Shown in pieces: positions 12,501 to 23,706 of a DNA stretch of 64,000 nucleotides; the first letter of the stretch is position 1, and each line of letters opens with the position of its first letter. The notes under the pieces were generated by a model. The model was not told the origin of the DNA, ran no database searches, and saw nothing but the letters and a program-made list of their open reading frames with translations. The position numbers and the translations under genes were made by a program. Source of the stretch: Sipunculus nudus (taxonomy: Eukaryota; Annelida; Sipuncula; Golfingiida; Sipunculidae); the NCBI GenBank assembly GCA_026874595.1, contig CM049315.1, forward strand, positions 74,908,401-74,972,400. The letters are read 5' to 3'.

Positions 12501-13510
12501 AACTGGTACAGTCCAAGATTGTATAAATGATTGAAACGTAGGGCTGGAAGCGGCTTTTCCGTTCAGCTATAGGGCAGGTCCCATTTTACGGCCGTAGGGA
12601 GGACAGGATTGGACGGATTGAAAATGCAATCAATATTTTGCACAGACCTGGCTTACCCCGGCGCATGGGCAAGTCTTTTGGTAAGGAACAATAACATTGT
12701 AAATTAGCTTCCATTACCCACACCCAGGCTGGGCAGAATGGCCTGGTCTCTTAATCCGCCACCACTCTCAGATTATCGATTGCTATATGGTTTTGTAAAA
12801 ATATAACAAGGGTAATATAAAATGTGCCCTTATCTGAAAGCTTTCACGGTCCTCTTGTGACGTAATATCCTGTTAACTAACGCTTGTCGTTCCAGCTAGG
12901 ACGGCATGTTTGTAATGAAAACTTGTAAAGCAGGTATGTAAAACCTTCAAACATTAGTACTCCATCAAGTACAATAAGTGCATTTTTTTTTATTTCTCAT
13001 AGGTACATTTTGCAGGAGTAGTAGTAGTACATTGGACACCTATTTCTTGTTTTACACTGTGATTTTACCCTTGCATTGCGTAGTAGGAATGTAACATGCA
13101 GGGAACACTACATGGGCTACATCCTCTTACAGCTGGTTATAGAAAGACCAGGGAGTTTAGCGGAGGCTTATCCTCGGTGGCGTAGGTTAGACTGTCAAGA
13201 TGCCAGAGAAAGACATATCAATCAACTAGCAAGAACAGAGGATGTAAGAGCATAGGAATTAATGTGAGCAATCCAGACCATACACTCTACTTTCTGTGTG
13301 ACGATACCTTGGCGACACAGTTACAGTATAAGTAAAGTATGGAAGTTGAATAAGTATCACAAGTGCTCCTAAAGACGAATCGAGTCCATCAGGTGCAAAA
13401 CAAATCGCTTCAGGGACTCATTCATGCCCTGTGCAGTGCGTTTGTTCAATAAGCATATGTAATGTATTTATATTCAATTTCTCGTAGTTAAGCATATGCT
13501 TTTTACACAG
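9600..13510. other. Unassigned sequence, no gene seen
   Basis: About 3.9 kb without a recognisable gene. 10440-10720 is extremely AT-rich, with overlapping ATATTTATAATATA runs. A poly-C run lies near 11726-11739. Frames of up to 110 codons (for example 10637-10969 minus) show no known domain. Confidence 0.4.
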
Positions 13511-13527
13511 TATTATCATTATTATTA

Positions 13528-13565
<38 letters not shown>

Positions 13566-13584
13566 CATCATCATTATTATTATT
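13511..13584. repeat. TTA trinucleotide microsatellite
   Basis: An ATT/TTA repeat with a few ATC interruptions runs for about 70 bp. Confidence 0.9.
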
Positions 13585-14419
13585 TTCTTAGTTGTGCCAT
13601 ATATCAGTTGCTTGAAACCCAAATTCCTTATTGGCAATGAATAATATTTTATTTTTTCTTATCTTATATGGACATTGAATGTAGTAATGTGATGTTGTTA
13701 CCTGATACTAACCATCAAATAGAGTAAAACTAGAAATCAGTGTCACATATACTTCTACAACTGCAAAAATGCTAACAAGAAATACAGAGTGTTCAATAGC
13801 ATAATTACAATAACCATCTGAGCCGACTAACCCAACCTGTCAGTTCAACCGCTGAGTATGAATGAGGTAGGTGGGGATTTAAGACAAATTTGGCACACGG
13901 GAATGCTGTCAGCTGACGCCGAATGCTACAGCAAGTAAAATACGCTGTATAAAAAGTTAAAGTACGAGGAGCAAGCACAGCGATTAGTTCAAAGGTTTAT
14001 ACCAACCACGATACTTCATCAGCAGCTGATACCGATTGAGGAAAGAAGAGCACGTACAGAAGCGTTCTGAAAACAGTACAACAGCAAAGCAAGCATGACG
14101 CACATCAAGTACACTGAATACAACAGATCAGAAGACCGGGATCACACCTTCAAAATACTTACAACTGAGCCTTGTTATAGTTTTCATAGCAAGTAAATGC
14201 TTTGTTACAGTGGCTCAGAGAATTGTGTTTCATTATACATTTATAAGCAAGAACTGCCTAAACTAAGTACCGTAAATAATAATAATTAAACACCCAGTTT
14301 GTGAAGAAAGAAGAAAAGTGCACATCAACGTTTGGTCAAGCAGTGATAAAAAATATAATAGTGGAGGGCAAGTATGTTTAAAGGAAACGAGTCCCTTTCA
14401 ATAGTTATGCAACATGTAG
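13585..14419. other. Unassigned sequence
   Basis: No gene or repeat boundary is seen before the segmental duplication begins. Confidence 0.4.
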
Positions 14420-15180
14420 AATGCATTGAGAGAGCTCGTCTCTGGGATCATTTCTGTGAAATATTGAAAAATTTGGCTGAATGATTTCAGAGAAGAAGAT
14501 TTTCAAAGGTTTTATCACTATTTCCCTGTAAAATGTAAGTTAATGCAGGTGGCGCCACAAAAAGCTCAATCCCACAACATTTGATATGTAACAGATGTTT
14601 GCATAAAATTTGGGGACGCTAGCTCCCGCTATTCCTGAGAAATTATGGGTTTATGTACTGATAATTGTAAATTCAGGTCGCGCCACCAAGAACTCAATTT
14701 CATATATGAGTCATGTGAGCAACATTTGCATAAAAGTTGGTAATGATAGCTCCAGCCGTTTCCGATATTGTAATTTTAGTATCCTTTTTTTGGCAAAATC
14801 ACTATGTTCAGCTTCCTGTAACTCGGCCAAATTCAACAAACTGGAAAAATTCGAACAAACTTGAGATTGATTGTTTAAGAGATAATTCCTGTGAAATATT
14901 AAACAATTTGGCTGGAAAGTTTCGAGAAGAAGATTTTTAAAGGTTTTTAGGGTTTTCCTATATAATCTAAGTAAATGGGATAATAAGAAAATAATAGATG
15001 GAAAATAAATAAGCAAAATCGGGTTTTTTTATGACAGATTTTTTTGCAGAAAATTTTGAGATGCTAGCTTCTGCCGTTTTGAGATAGTATGGGTTAACGT
15101 ACGGACGACGGACGACGTCGGACGGACGATACTGCGCCATCGCATAAGCTCACAGGATCGCTAGAAAGCCTCCGTGCCTA
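14420..15180 (+). repeat. R3 dispersed repeat in copy A
   Basis: Two partial units repeat the blocks TTGCATAAAATTTGG, GCTAGCTCC, TTCCTGTAACTCGGC, GTGAAATATTGAAAAATTTG and GAAGAAGATTTTTAAAGG. The repeat ends in a CGGACGACGGACG-rich stretch and ATCGCATAAGCTCAC (about 15100-15155). From memory, repeats with such 'acggacgac...cgcataagctca' ends are widespread in molluscs and other invertebrates. No protein is encoded. Confidence 0.65.
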
Positions 15181-16056
15181 ATCCACTTCAACTTGTTTAA
15201 CTGGCACCCGTTGATGGTACCGACAATGTAGAAGCAATAAGTTCAGGATTTACAACATTACAATTTGGCTGAGGAGTAAAGAGGCCTTTTTTATTCCCTA
15301 AAATTGTTTTATAAAAACAGATTTGAAAAGATTGTGAAGATCCCTGACTTGTGTTACGATCTCTTTTTTACTAATATTAATGGTTTTGTTGGGTATTTTA
15401 TTGGAATAAGATTAGAGATTTTGGTGTTTTTATCATCAAATTGAGCCCTGAGACATATCTTATTTTTTATCTCAGCTAAATTATCATTAAAAAGGGATAT
15501 CTAAAATATCTTAGGTTAGATCTGAACCGAATTCGTAGCATTAAATAAAGAACTTGAAAGATAAACTATAGCAAAATAATGAAGAATGTAATGGAAAGAG
15601 TGTACACAGATATGCATCAAAGACGTTGCAAATGCCACCGTGTGTACGTAAAGTTTAGCAATATAAAATAAATCTACTAAGAAAAAGATATATTTGGCTA
15701 TGAAATGCAAATGTATACGTTTAAAATTAATTATTAATTGTACAATGTACAAAAGCACAAGCTCGTATAAAGATATAGAATAAAACTCTGTAAATATGTT
15801 TTGGTTCAACAGATATGTTTTATAACTGTATGGGCACTTTCTTTTCCGTTATGTTATTAAATCTTAATTACGCTATCGTCTTTGTTAATTTACACATTTA
15901 TGTTCAAATTAATCAAAGAGATCACGTTTATTGGCAACAGATCTTAACTAGACAAATCGTTGTTTCCACATGTTTTCAGTAAATATTTGCTCATATTCCA
16001 AAAATGGTATAAGTATGGTATCGTCAATTTCTATCAATTTTCATTTACAGTTTAAT

Positions 16057-16235
16057 AACCGGTGTGTGGCCCAACAATGGGGTTGATTACACAAGCATGA
16101 CCCGCAGGTGCGGCACACAGGGCCTGGTTGACGCCAGGAAAATCAAGCGTCACCTCCTTGCCACGTAGTCTGAAACCGAAATGGAATTCCTAGATGCTCA
16201 TGCGTAGTAAAATATTCATCAACATAATTTCACCC
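16057..16235 (+). mobile_element. Diverged SINE body without tRNA head
   Basis: The order GTGTGGCCCAACAATGG, CCCGCAGGTGCGGCACACAG, GGCCTGGTTGACGCCAGGA, CACGTAGTCTGAAACCGAAA, GGAATTCCTAGATG matches the body and tail of the SINE family seen with heads at 43661 and 48800. The 5' tRNA-like part is not recognisable here. Copy B has the same fragment at 55040-55225, so it predates the duplication. Confidence 0.6.
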
Positions 16236-17094
16236 CATACAATGGTCCATAATGAAAGCAACACATATATTCCATGCAGCTGAAACTTATGCATGCAGGT
16301 TCCCAATTAATAGGAAGCCACCTATCCTTTTCGCCACTTTAAAGGGGCCCACCAATCACCTATAAGGCATGTTGAATTAACTCGAAAAAAACTTCCCTTT
16401 AAAATAAATTTGAACCGGCTAAAATTTTGCCTTGAAACCGTTTGCTTACTCCTGTAAACGAGTGTTAAAAACACTGGACCGGGCGCGATCACAGGCGTCA
16501 ACAATACCACAGCGCGTAGGTCGGACTGCATGGCCCCGACCACAATATCTGGTAATCAGAAGATACCCTGCATGCCTTAGCCAAAACAATGTTATTCATG
16601 TTCCCGCTGACTAAAACATCGTGTGTTGCGGCTTACAACCCGAACTCCGGTCAAGTGGCCTAGTTATGGTGAACAGACACATGTGGACTGTTTACCGACA
16701 CGCAGAACCATAACAAGATGTTAAACAACCGTATGCGAGGAACTGAGACTGTGTGTTTGGATGGTTTTGCTGGGAAACTGTTGTATAAAGCAAACAGGAA
16801 CTGATAGTGTGAAAGAACAGGCATAATTTTATTCTTCTTTAAAAATGTTTCGCCATTTACTTCATAATGTGCCTAAAAAATTTAATTTGAAGAACCATTA
16901 CAAAAAGCGCTAAGTTGTGTAACATTCCTGAAGCCACAGATGCCTGATCATGCCCAAAGGAGATATGTGTTTTTATATGGACATATTATCTTTACAGGAA
17001 CAGTATTTCTGTAGCTAAGAGTTTTGTTTGATTTTGTGTTAGTAACAGGCCAATGCTTGATTTAATGTCACCCCAAATATATATAAACATATAT

Positions 17095-17200
17095 ATATTG
17101 TTATATATATTGTTCAGGGGAAAATTCTGGGCCGATCCGGGATTCGAACCCATGTCGGTGGCGCACAAGTCCGGCCTACCAACCCGTAACAATTTATATA
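17095..17200 (-). mobile_element. tRNA-like 'T' element in a TA repeat
   Basis: On the minus strand this reads as a tRNA-like segment with box B GGGTTCGAATCCCGG, next to CGGACTTGTGCGCCACCGAC. It is bounded by TTGTTC and GTAACAA and embedded in TATATA sequence. A related element lies at 44088-44245. Copy B has only a short (TA)n at the matching place (about 56058-56071). No intact tRNA cloverleaf is claimed. Confidence 0.5.
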
Positions 17201-19290
17201 CGTATATGTGTATATATATATATACATTGCATTGTATACATTGCATACATAACATTATATAATGGTATTTTTGTATACAAATGAATCGCTTGTAACCTCA
17301 TTTACAATTCACAGTTATTTTAAAGTTGCAGGGAAGGGCGTGGTAATTCAGTTAGCAGACAATTTAAATGATTTGGATTAAACACAAGTAAATGCTGCAA
17401 ACAAGATGCACCATGGATCAATCTCTGGTATTGTCATAAACAGAGAAAGTCAAGGCATTTTTCACGAAGCATTAGCTTTCAACTTTGTCTGAAGAATAAT
17501 ACAAGTCATCCAATCTAAATGGTTACCGAGAGCTTATGAAATAACAGCCGAGAGAGGTTGTTTTGTTGACATCGTTCCCTAGATTCTACTCCAGTGCAGC
17601 AATATGAGCTCGGGCAAAATTGTGTCAATTGACAGTTGTTCAACCTTCCATTGATTACCTTCGTAGAAAAAATTCAAGATCAATTGGGGTCCCCAAAGGT
17701 GTCATTTTTCTCCTGTTCAGGATGGCCAATATGGCCGCCGACGATGGCTGCTTCCAAATGTAGCATTTGAAGAAAAGGTTTAAAAAGGAGGTCACGTGAC
17801 AGGTGTGTGATCTTATCTGCGTTACGGCTGGTCGGCGTTGACCCACTCGCCTGGAAGAACCATCTTCAATATTACCGCCACGTTCTTCTAAAAATAGCTC
17901 CATATTAATATTATCTGAAAACATGTAGTCTATCCTAGAAGACGGACATTAAATGTCATTAAAATTCCGGATTGATAACATAAGTCATTTGAGTAATGTC
18001 GAGCCTTGTTATTTTTTCCAAATGCTGTCCTAGAAAAGTCAATATCCTTTGCCATTCCAATCTAATTTTCAGTCTCATCGATAACATCATAATTTCATGA
18101 TCATGATTATTTATTCGTTGAGGGACAAAACACATAATCATAATTTTGAATATTGTTTATATTAATATAAGCTCTTTTAAAAATGATGTATATTCTATGT
18201 TTATGTAGAGGGCGTGGGCGGGGAAGGCTTTAGGGAATATAATTTCTCCTCTAATATACATATTGTCATATACTCGTAGTTCGAATGACGTGGGATCAGA
18301 CTTGTTTAAAGAAGAGCGGTTATACGATATATTTACTCAAAGAACACTTTATATTTATTCAAACCTGAATGTTGGCCAAACTGTCCACTTTATGGAGTTG
18401 TTCGTTGTGTAGAGGTAATTACCGTAACATCAATAAGGGAAAATAAGAACAAAGAACCTGCTACAAACACCACACTATATCCAGGTGGTCGATTTACCGA
18501 GGTGGCCACTAAGAGATGTTCGACTGCATGTTGGCTTTATTTATAGCCACAGCACGGATACTGCAGATCCAAAGGGCACAGCACACGTGAGTACCAGTAT
18601 GTAAGGTTAAAAGAAAGAAATCTGCATTATAATTAGATTTATACGTCACATGATCGTGGGTGTATGAATAATATATGTTTTGCATGGTTAGCTTCCCCTC
18701 TTTATATAAACAACACTGGTGTCTGAACATATCTACGAAACTCTGCCGAAAATATACCACAGAAAATGAGAAGTGGAAAGCACGCCATAACTACCATAGC
18801 TCTGTAATGCTTTCACTGCGGAAACCACCTGATACCGACCGATTGCTTAAACATGCACACAGGCAGGTATAGGAACAATAGTGAAATCTCGACATACCCT
18901 CATAGAATCGGCGTATGCAGGTTAAAACTTTTGGATTGTGCATAAAACAACCTGAAATCCAACAGGCTTAAAGGGGCCATATCACCTTTCTGACTTTTAT
19001 AAACTAAACGTAATCCCTTGGAACTTTTATAAAAAAATAGGCCAGATCACGTGGATATCTCCGCACACAGGCTGCTTGTTTTGCTGATATCAACGTGTTT
19101 ATAAAATGTGGGGGCCCGCCAAAATAATCAAAACAAATTCAACCATAGGATCTGGCAGCAAGTCAGTTAAGCCAGAGCTTTGCGAATGGCGTTTTGCAAT
19201 ATGTTACTTTTCTACCTCCGCATATATGCATGCAACCTACCACCTTAGGTTACATGTTTTTTTCCGTTTGTCAACATTGCAATGTTTTAC

Positions 19291-19681
19291 AAATATGTTG
19301 TTGATTACCCTTAGATCATTAATATATACACATAGGAAGCCAAAAATTACATAAATTCTTTTTCAAAAGGTAGTTGAATGGGCACCTTTAATAATTATTT
19401 GAACGTGTCCTCTAAAATATAAGAAATATAACATCAACAATAACGGATTTTTCAAATTTAAGAATACTAATCGTTGTGTTACTGTACCGCGTAGTGTTTA
19501 TAACGTTCACAGCTGGAAACCCGCTCATGGTCTAATTGATCTGTAAATACATGACAAAGTAGGCATTTTTTTATGGACTAATAGGGCCTGCATTGAGTCA
19601 GGACCTCAGTCGTATTGAAAACTGCACTTTTATGGACATCCATCATAATACAACCATATCGCTCTACAGTGTAAGCAATCC
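19291..19681. other. Copy-A sequence with no counterpart in copy B
   Basis: After GTTTGTCAACATTGC copy A continues for about 3 kb, while copy B jumps from GTTTGTCAACAATGC to AATGTGACTGTA. The absent interval includes this segment, the hAT-type element and about 40 bp beyond. Its edges do not match the transposon boundary, so a deletion in copy B explains it better than a single insertion in A. Confidence 0.5.
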
Positions 19682-19689
19682 TTATACAC

Positions 19690-22252
19690 CAGCGGCGTAC
19701 CTAGCCTCATTGCCGCCCGGGGCGGTCTTAGAAATTGCCGCCCCTCTAACAAAACATTACAAAACTGGATTACATATTAAAACATATCGTTTCAAATGTC
19801 CTTGTTACAGGCTTGTATTTGACAACAACGCAGTTATATGGATTCACTGGCAGGGAATTCTTCAGCCACATATTAAAGAGCAGAAATCTCTTTGCTAATG
19901 TAAATCAAAAGATCGCTCGAAGCTCAAACAAGTATATTTCATTATTAAGTGAACAGAAAGGAATAAAACGAATAAATTGTAACTGTTAACAGATTACACT
20001 ACAGGACACATATAATGTGGGAAATTGATCTTTCATCATTCATGTAAACACGATTCATGATTACTTTATACTCAACTTGGGAAAAAAAACTTTATTTGGT
20101 GAGTGTTATTCCATTCTCGACGCATACAAATAATTTGTCACATCTGTAATTCCACCTCTTGTTATCGCATATATGATAGCAGGTACACCTAATAGAGCTA
20201 GTGAGATATGCATGGTACTGCTGCATGCAAGTCATTTAGTCTTTACTAAAAGAGCGTTATTCATGAGTTAAGCATATATATGTAGGCAGGGCGTGTTTAT
20301 TTTTTTCACATAAAAAAATCCCATGTTTGGATAAACTGACTTTGTTTAATTAAAATATCCTCAAAGTTAAAAGCATACTTTAATTCAAGGCTACAGCAAA
20401 ATCATTTTAGAATTATAGTGATTATGCAATTTGCGAGGTTTTATTTATAAACTTATGACTATTTGTTATTCAATAAAGTATTTAAATAAATTTCAAGTAA
20501 TGAAATAATTTAAATATATGTTACAATTTAATTTCAAATGATTTGCTACAATATATAACAATTGTCTGTAGGTAGTGGATAATGAAACTGTTAATAACAG
20601 AATTAACAGTACAGGTAACTATATCTTTAATTTAAGATTTGAACTCTAAAAGTTAAAATGATACTTGATACGTATATTGAACATGTGCCTAAGCGGCCAG
20701 GGGGATTCATACCGCCGGACAGTTATAACAAAATTATATTTTAAAGTTAAAATAATTCCTATATAGGTCTGGGTGTTTATTGGTTTTATTCACGTTACAT
20801 AAAAGATCATGCAGGTCATTTAGTTAATCAAATGACACAGGCATTTAGGTAGCACTCATTATATACACGATAGTGTAAACGTCTGTAGACTAATGTTAGA
20901 GTATGAAGAATCATGGAAAAAGGGCATTACAGGTTGTTTCAGGCTGTTTAAATATCCTGGAATTTCGGGAATTCAAGGGTTCAAGAATGGAAATTCTTAA
21001 TACTTTCCAAGGAAAGAGCAACACAATTCGTCAAAATATTTTTCGCATAATATGTACGACAGACACCCCATCCCCACTACCATGTGCCATTGGTCTTCTG
21101 GCAGGGTTTTTCCCTTGTGATTATCATATGCTGCTAGGGATTTCTGAAAACGACGCGGCCCTGAAATGCAGGCTTTTTGCATGATTGGCCAGTTTATAGA
21201 TGGCGTTCTGACATTGCAAGACCACAAAGAATAACTACAGATATGTATTTCTTGCCTCTTAAGAGATCGTCCGCTAATAATTTTGTTGGTTCCACCGCCA
21301 AATTTTTAATCTCTGAAATTTTTGAAAAGGGACAAAAAGGCCAAATTAGAGAACTTTTTGAGGAACCCCTTCTGCCACTGATTATACTAAATCCCAGAAA
21401 TGCCGCCCCCACAAATATACAATTCGTTCGCAAATTATTCTGTGGGTTCTACTGTCCAGTTTACAATCCCTGGAATACTTGAAAATGGGACAAAAAGGCC
21501 AAAATTGTAATTTTTGTGGAACTCCTTGTGCCACTGATTAAACTAAATCCCAGAAATGCCGCCCCAAAAATGTGCAAATCGTTCGCTAATCATTTGGTAG
21601 GTTCCACTGTCCAGTTTATGATCCCTGGACTATTTGAACATGGGACAAAAAAGGCCAAATTTGTAATTTTTGTTGAACTCCTTATGCAACTGATTAAACT
21701 AAATCCCAGAAATGCCTCCCCCCCCTAAAAAATGGTTTGCAAAACGTTCGCTAATCATTTGTTAGGTTGCACTGTCCACTTTATAATCCCTGGAATCTTG
21801 AAAAAGAGAAATAATGCCACATTTGTAATTTTTGTGGAAGTCCTTATGCCTCTGATTAAACTAAATCCCAGAAATGCCGCCCCAAAATGTGCAAATCGTT
21901 CGCTTATCATTTGGTAGGTTCCACTGTCCAGTTTATAATTCCTGGATTACTTGAACATGGGACAAAAAAGGCCAAATTTGTACTTTTTGTGGAACTCCTT
22001 ATGCCACCGATTAAACTAAATCCAAGAAATGCCGCCCCTAAAAATGTGCAAATCGTTCGCAAATCATTTGGTATGTTCAAATGTCCAGTTTATAATACCT
22101 AAAATACTTAAACATGGGACAAAAGGATCGAATTTGTACTTTTTGTGGAACTCCTTGTGCCACTCATTATACTAATTCCCCGAAAGGCCGCCCCCCAAAA
22201 TGTGCCGCCCGGGGCGGACCGCCCCTGCCGCCACCCCTTAGGTACGCCACTG
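19690..22252. mobile_element. 2.56-kb non-autonomous hAT-type element
   Basis: The left end is CAGCGGCGTACCTAG. The right end is the inverted form of CAGTGGCGTACCTAAGG. The 8-bp flanks are TTATACAC (19682-19689) and TTATACAT (22253-22260), one mismatch apart. Inside each end is a GC-rich GCCGCCCGGGGCGG palindrome (about 19712 and 22204). CAGTGGCGTA-type ends with 8-bp duplications indicate the hAT superfamily. No transposase is visible: the only frames are short and mostly arise from the tandem array that fills the right third. Confidence 0.8.
21263..22205 (+). repeat. Tandem array of about six 157-bp units inside the hAT element
   Basis: GTTCGC-anchored units start near 21263, 21424, 21581, 21746, 21898 and 22054, a period of roughly 152-165 bp. 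Each contains a TTGGTAGGTTCCACTGTCC block, CCAGTTTATAATCCCTGGA, GGGACAAAAAGGCC, GGAACTCCTTATGCC and CCCAGAAATGCCGCCCC. The GCCGCCCC that closes each unit echoes the subterminal GCCGCCCGGGGCGG of the transposon, so the array may have grown from the right end. Confidence 0.85.
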
Positions 22253-22294
22253 TTATACATGAATATTAGACTGCAAGTGATGAACTAATACTAG

Positions 22295-22676
22295 ACAATA
22301 AATGTGACTGTATAAACGAAAGTGCAGATCCCATCCCGATGGCAACTTCCGTCATTTCCTGTGCCTCGCACGACTTAGATGTTGTTCACATAAATCATGG
22401 TAAATATGCTTGTGTATGCGATAAGAAATTTCACAACCATTCAGGAGATTTTTTAATACTCCGTTATAACGGGACCCTTTTCGCACATAGTAGGAACTAA
22501 ACACATATAACTTGAAATCTGCATTCTTAGGAATGTAGGTCTCCGTCATGTGCGGGGTCGTTTTTGTTGGATGATCTCAAAACCTTGTTTGCATTCATTC
22601 AGTTATTCCACCAGTATTCCCAGGTTTACATTTGTAAAGATTCATTGATGACGTTCTTGTGCCGGATCCACACCAT
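22295..22676 (+). repeat. Segmental duplication copy A, middle part, with minus-oriented R1
   Basis: This matches 57992-58113 plus 58893-59148 of copy B. Around 22411-22420 it preserves the empty site (TTGTGTATGCG) of the solo LTR found in copy B. From about 22530 it is an inverted R1 copy (GCATTCTTAGGAATGTAGG, CATGTGCGGGG, GGATCCACACCAT), which is then split by the outer retrotransposon at CCAT. Confidence 0.85.
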
Positions 22677-22719
22677 TGTTACAGGTGCTCTTTTTATTAT
22701 GTGACACGGGCGTAACTCC

Positions 22720-22841
22720 TGTTGTGGCACTCGTGTCTGGCCGCGTATTTCATTCTATGTTTAATCCGTACTGGTTGAACTGTTGTGGCACTCGTGTCTG
22801 GCCGCGTATTACATTCTATGTTTAATCCGTTCTGGTTGAAC
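22720..22841 (+). repeat. 61-bp tandem duplication in the U3 of the 5' LTR
   Basis: TGTTGTGGCACTCGTGTCTGG begins both 22720-22780 and 22781-22841, and the units differ at about two positions. The 3' LTR has the unit once, so the duplication arose after integration or is a private change of this LTR. Confidence 0.9.
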
Positions 22842-23020
22842 TCTCGTTGTCATGTTAGCCTTGGGTTTTCACGCCTGGCCGAGGTCATGTGATGAGCCTG
22901 GTATGTAGAGATACATAGCGCTGTTTTTCTGGAGAATTCCTGAAACGCGTGTTCACTGTGTTGTGCCAGATCTTATAGACTGTTTGAGAAGTGGAAAATA
23001 CTCGGCTTGAGGGGTGAAGG

Positions 23021-23030
23021 TATATAAAGG
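23021..23030 (+). promoter_or_regulatory. LTR TATA box
   Basis: GAAGGTATATAAAGGGGC is kept in all three LTRs (23021, about 37458, about 58372). It is a good match to a TATA box and marks the likely U3/R promoter of the outer family. Confidence 0.65.
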
Positions 23031-23548
23031 GGCTGTTTTTGATCGGGAGGGCAGAGAGCAGAGGAGATTCCAGCGGACGCAGGAGCGTGTATCAGTTTCT
23101 AGGACTTTATCCGACGAATGCGGCAATTATAGATTTTCAAAGACTTTCTCGTAGATTTTATGCATTTAGACTTCAGTTTACTTTCTGGGTTGTTGCAAGA
23201 ACTTTCCACTGGACTGTTATTCTCCGAGAGTATACATTTAAAGAACTTATCGTGGTGACGGTGTTGGTAACCAGGTACTGTGCACATTATTTTTCTATGT
23301 GATTGTATTGACTTGTTGCTATACCGCTGTTTTACTGTATAATTGTATTGATTTAGTGTGTTGAATTGTTAGGGTTGTTTTAAGAATAAATTATAGTTAT
23401 TTGTTAACAAAAAAACACTGACTTCTTTGTTCATTCCCCTAGACATTTCACGCTGCCTAGTGTTACAGAATCTGATTTGTTTTTATCTCCATTACAAAAT
23501 TTGTGTTCATCACGCGTGCGTGATCTGTTTATATTAGGTTCCGTAACA

Positions 23549-23575
23549 TAAAGTCGGGGGCACTCGTCGGGATGC
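23549..23575 (+). other. Candidate primer-binding region, outer element
   Basis: Directly after the LTR the sequence reads TAAAGTCGGGGGCACTCG, then TCGGGATG. It does not begin with the usual TGG complementary to a tRNA CCA end. The later part resembles, with small indels, the retroviral tRNA-Pro site (TGGGGGCTCGTCCGGGAT). The primer is therefore uncertain. Confidence 0.35.
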
Positions 23576-23706
23576 TTAATAGTTTTCATATTTATTAGGC
23601 CTTGACCTGGACACGTTGTTTTATCATACATTGTTTACAAGATTTCATATTGTTTACAGTACATTGTTTACATGATCTATCTCAGTGTTTTTTGTTATTG
23701 TTTTGA

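Larger units (their letters stand above)
14420..19290 (+). repeat. Segmental duplication copy A, left part
   Basis: This 4.9-kb stretch is collinear with 53470-57985 in the same orientation, differing by scattered substitutions and small indels. Shared landmarks include TCTCTGGGATCATTT (14439/53480), ATAACCGGTGTGTGGCCCA (16057/55039), CTGGACCGGGC (16473/55464), GGCCAATATGGCCGCC (17723/56438), GGGCGTGGGCGGGGAAGGC and CCACAGCACGGATACTGCAG (18547/57265). No gene is apparent in either copy. Copy A has an extra stretch at about 17090-17355. The right part of copy A resumes at 22295 after an interval absent from copy B. Confidence 0.9.
22677..23548 (+). repeat. 5' LTR of outer element
   Basis: The 872-bp LTR starts TGTTACAGGTGCTC and ends TTCCGTAACA, giving inverted TGTTA/TAACA ends. 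It is about 60 bp longer than the 3' LTR because of an internal tandem duplication (22720-22841). A TATA box lies at 23021 and an AATAAA signal at about 23385. Apart from the duplication it differs from the 3' LTR by scattered substitutions. Confidence 0.92.

Noticed and set aside
21516-22102. Series of frames with a repeated NPRNAAPK-type peptide
   Set aside because: These are translations of the 157-bp tandem array. They lie in changing frames, are broken by stops, and start with repeat sequence.
23039-23302. Open frame of 70-87 codons in all three outer-family LTRs (also 37526-37741, 58437-58673)
   Set aside because: Its presence in all LTRs follows from LTR identity. Frames of this length are common and no domain is seen.
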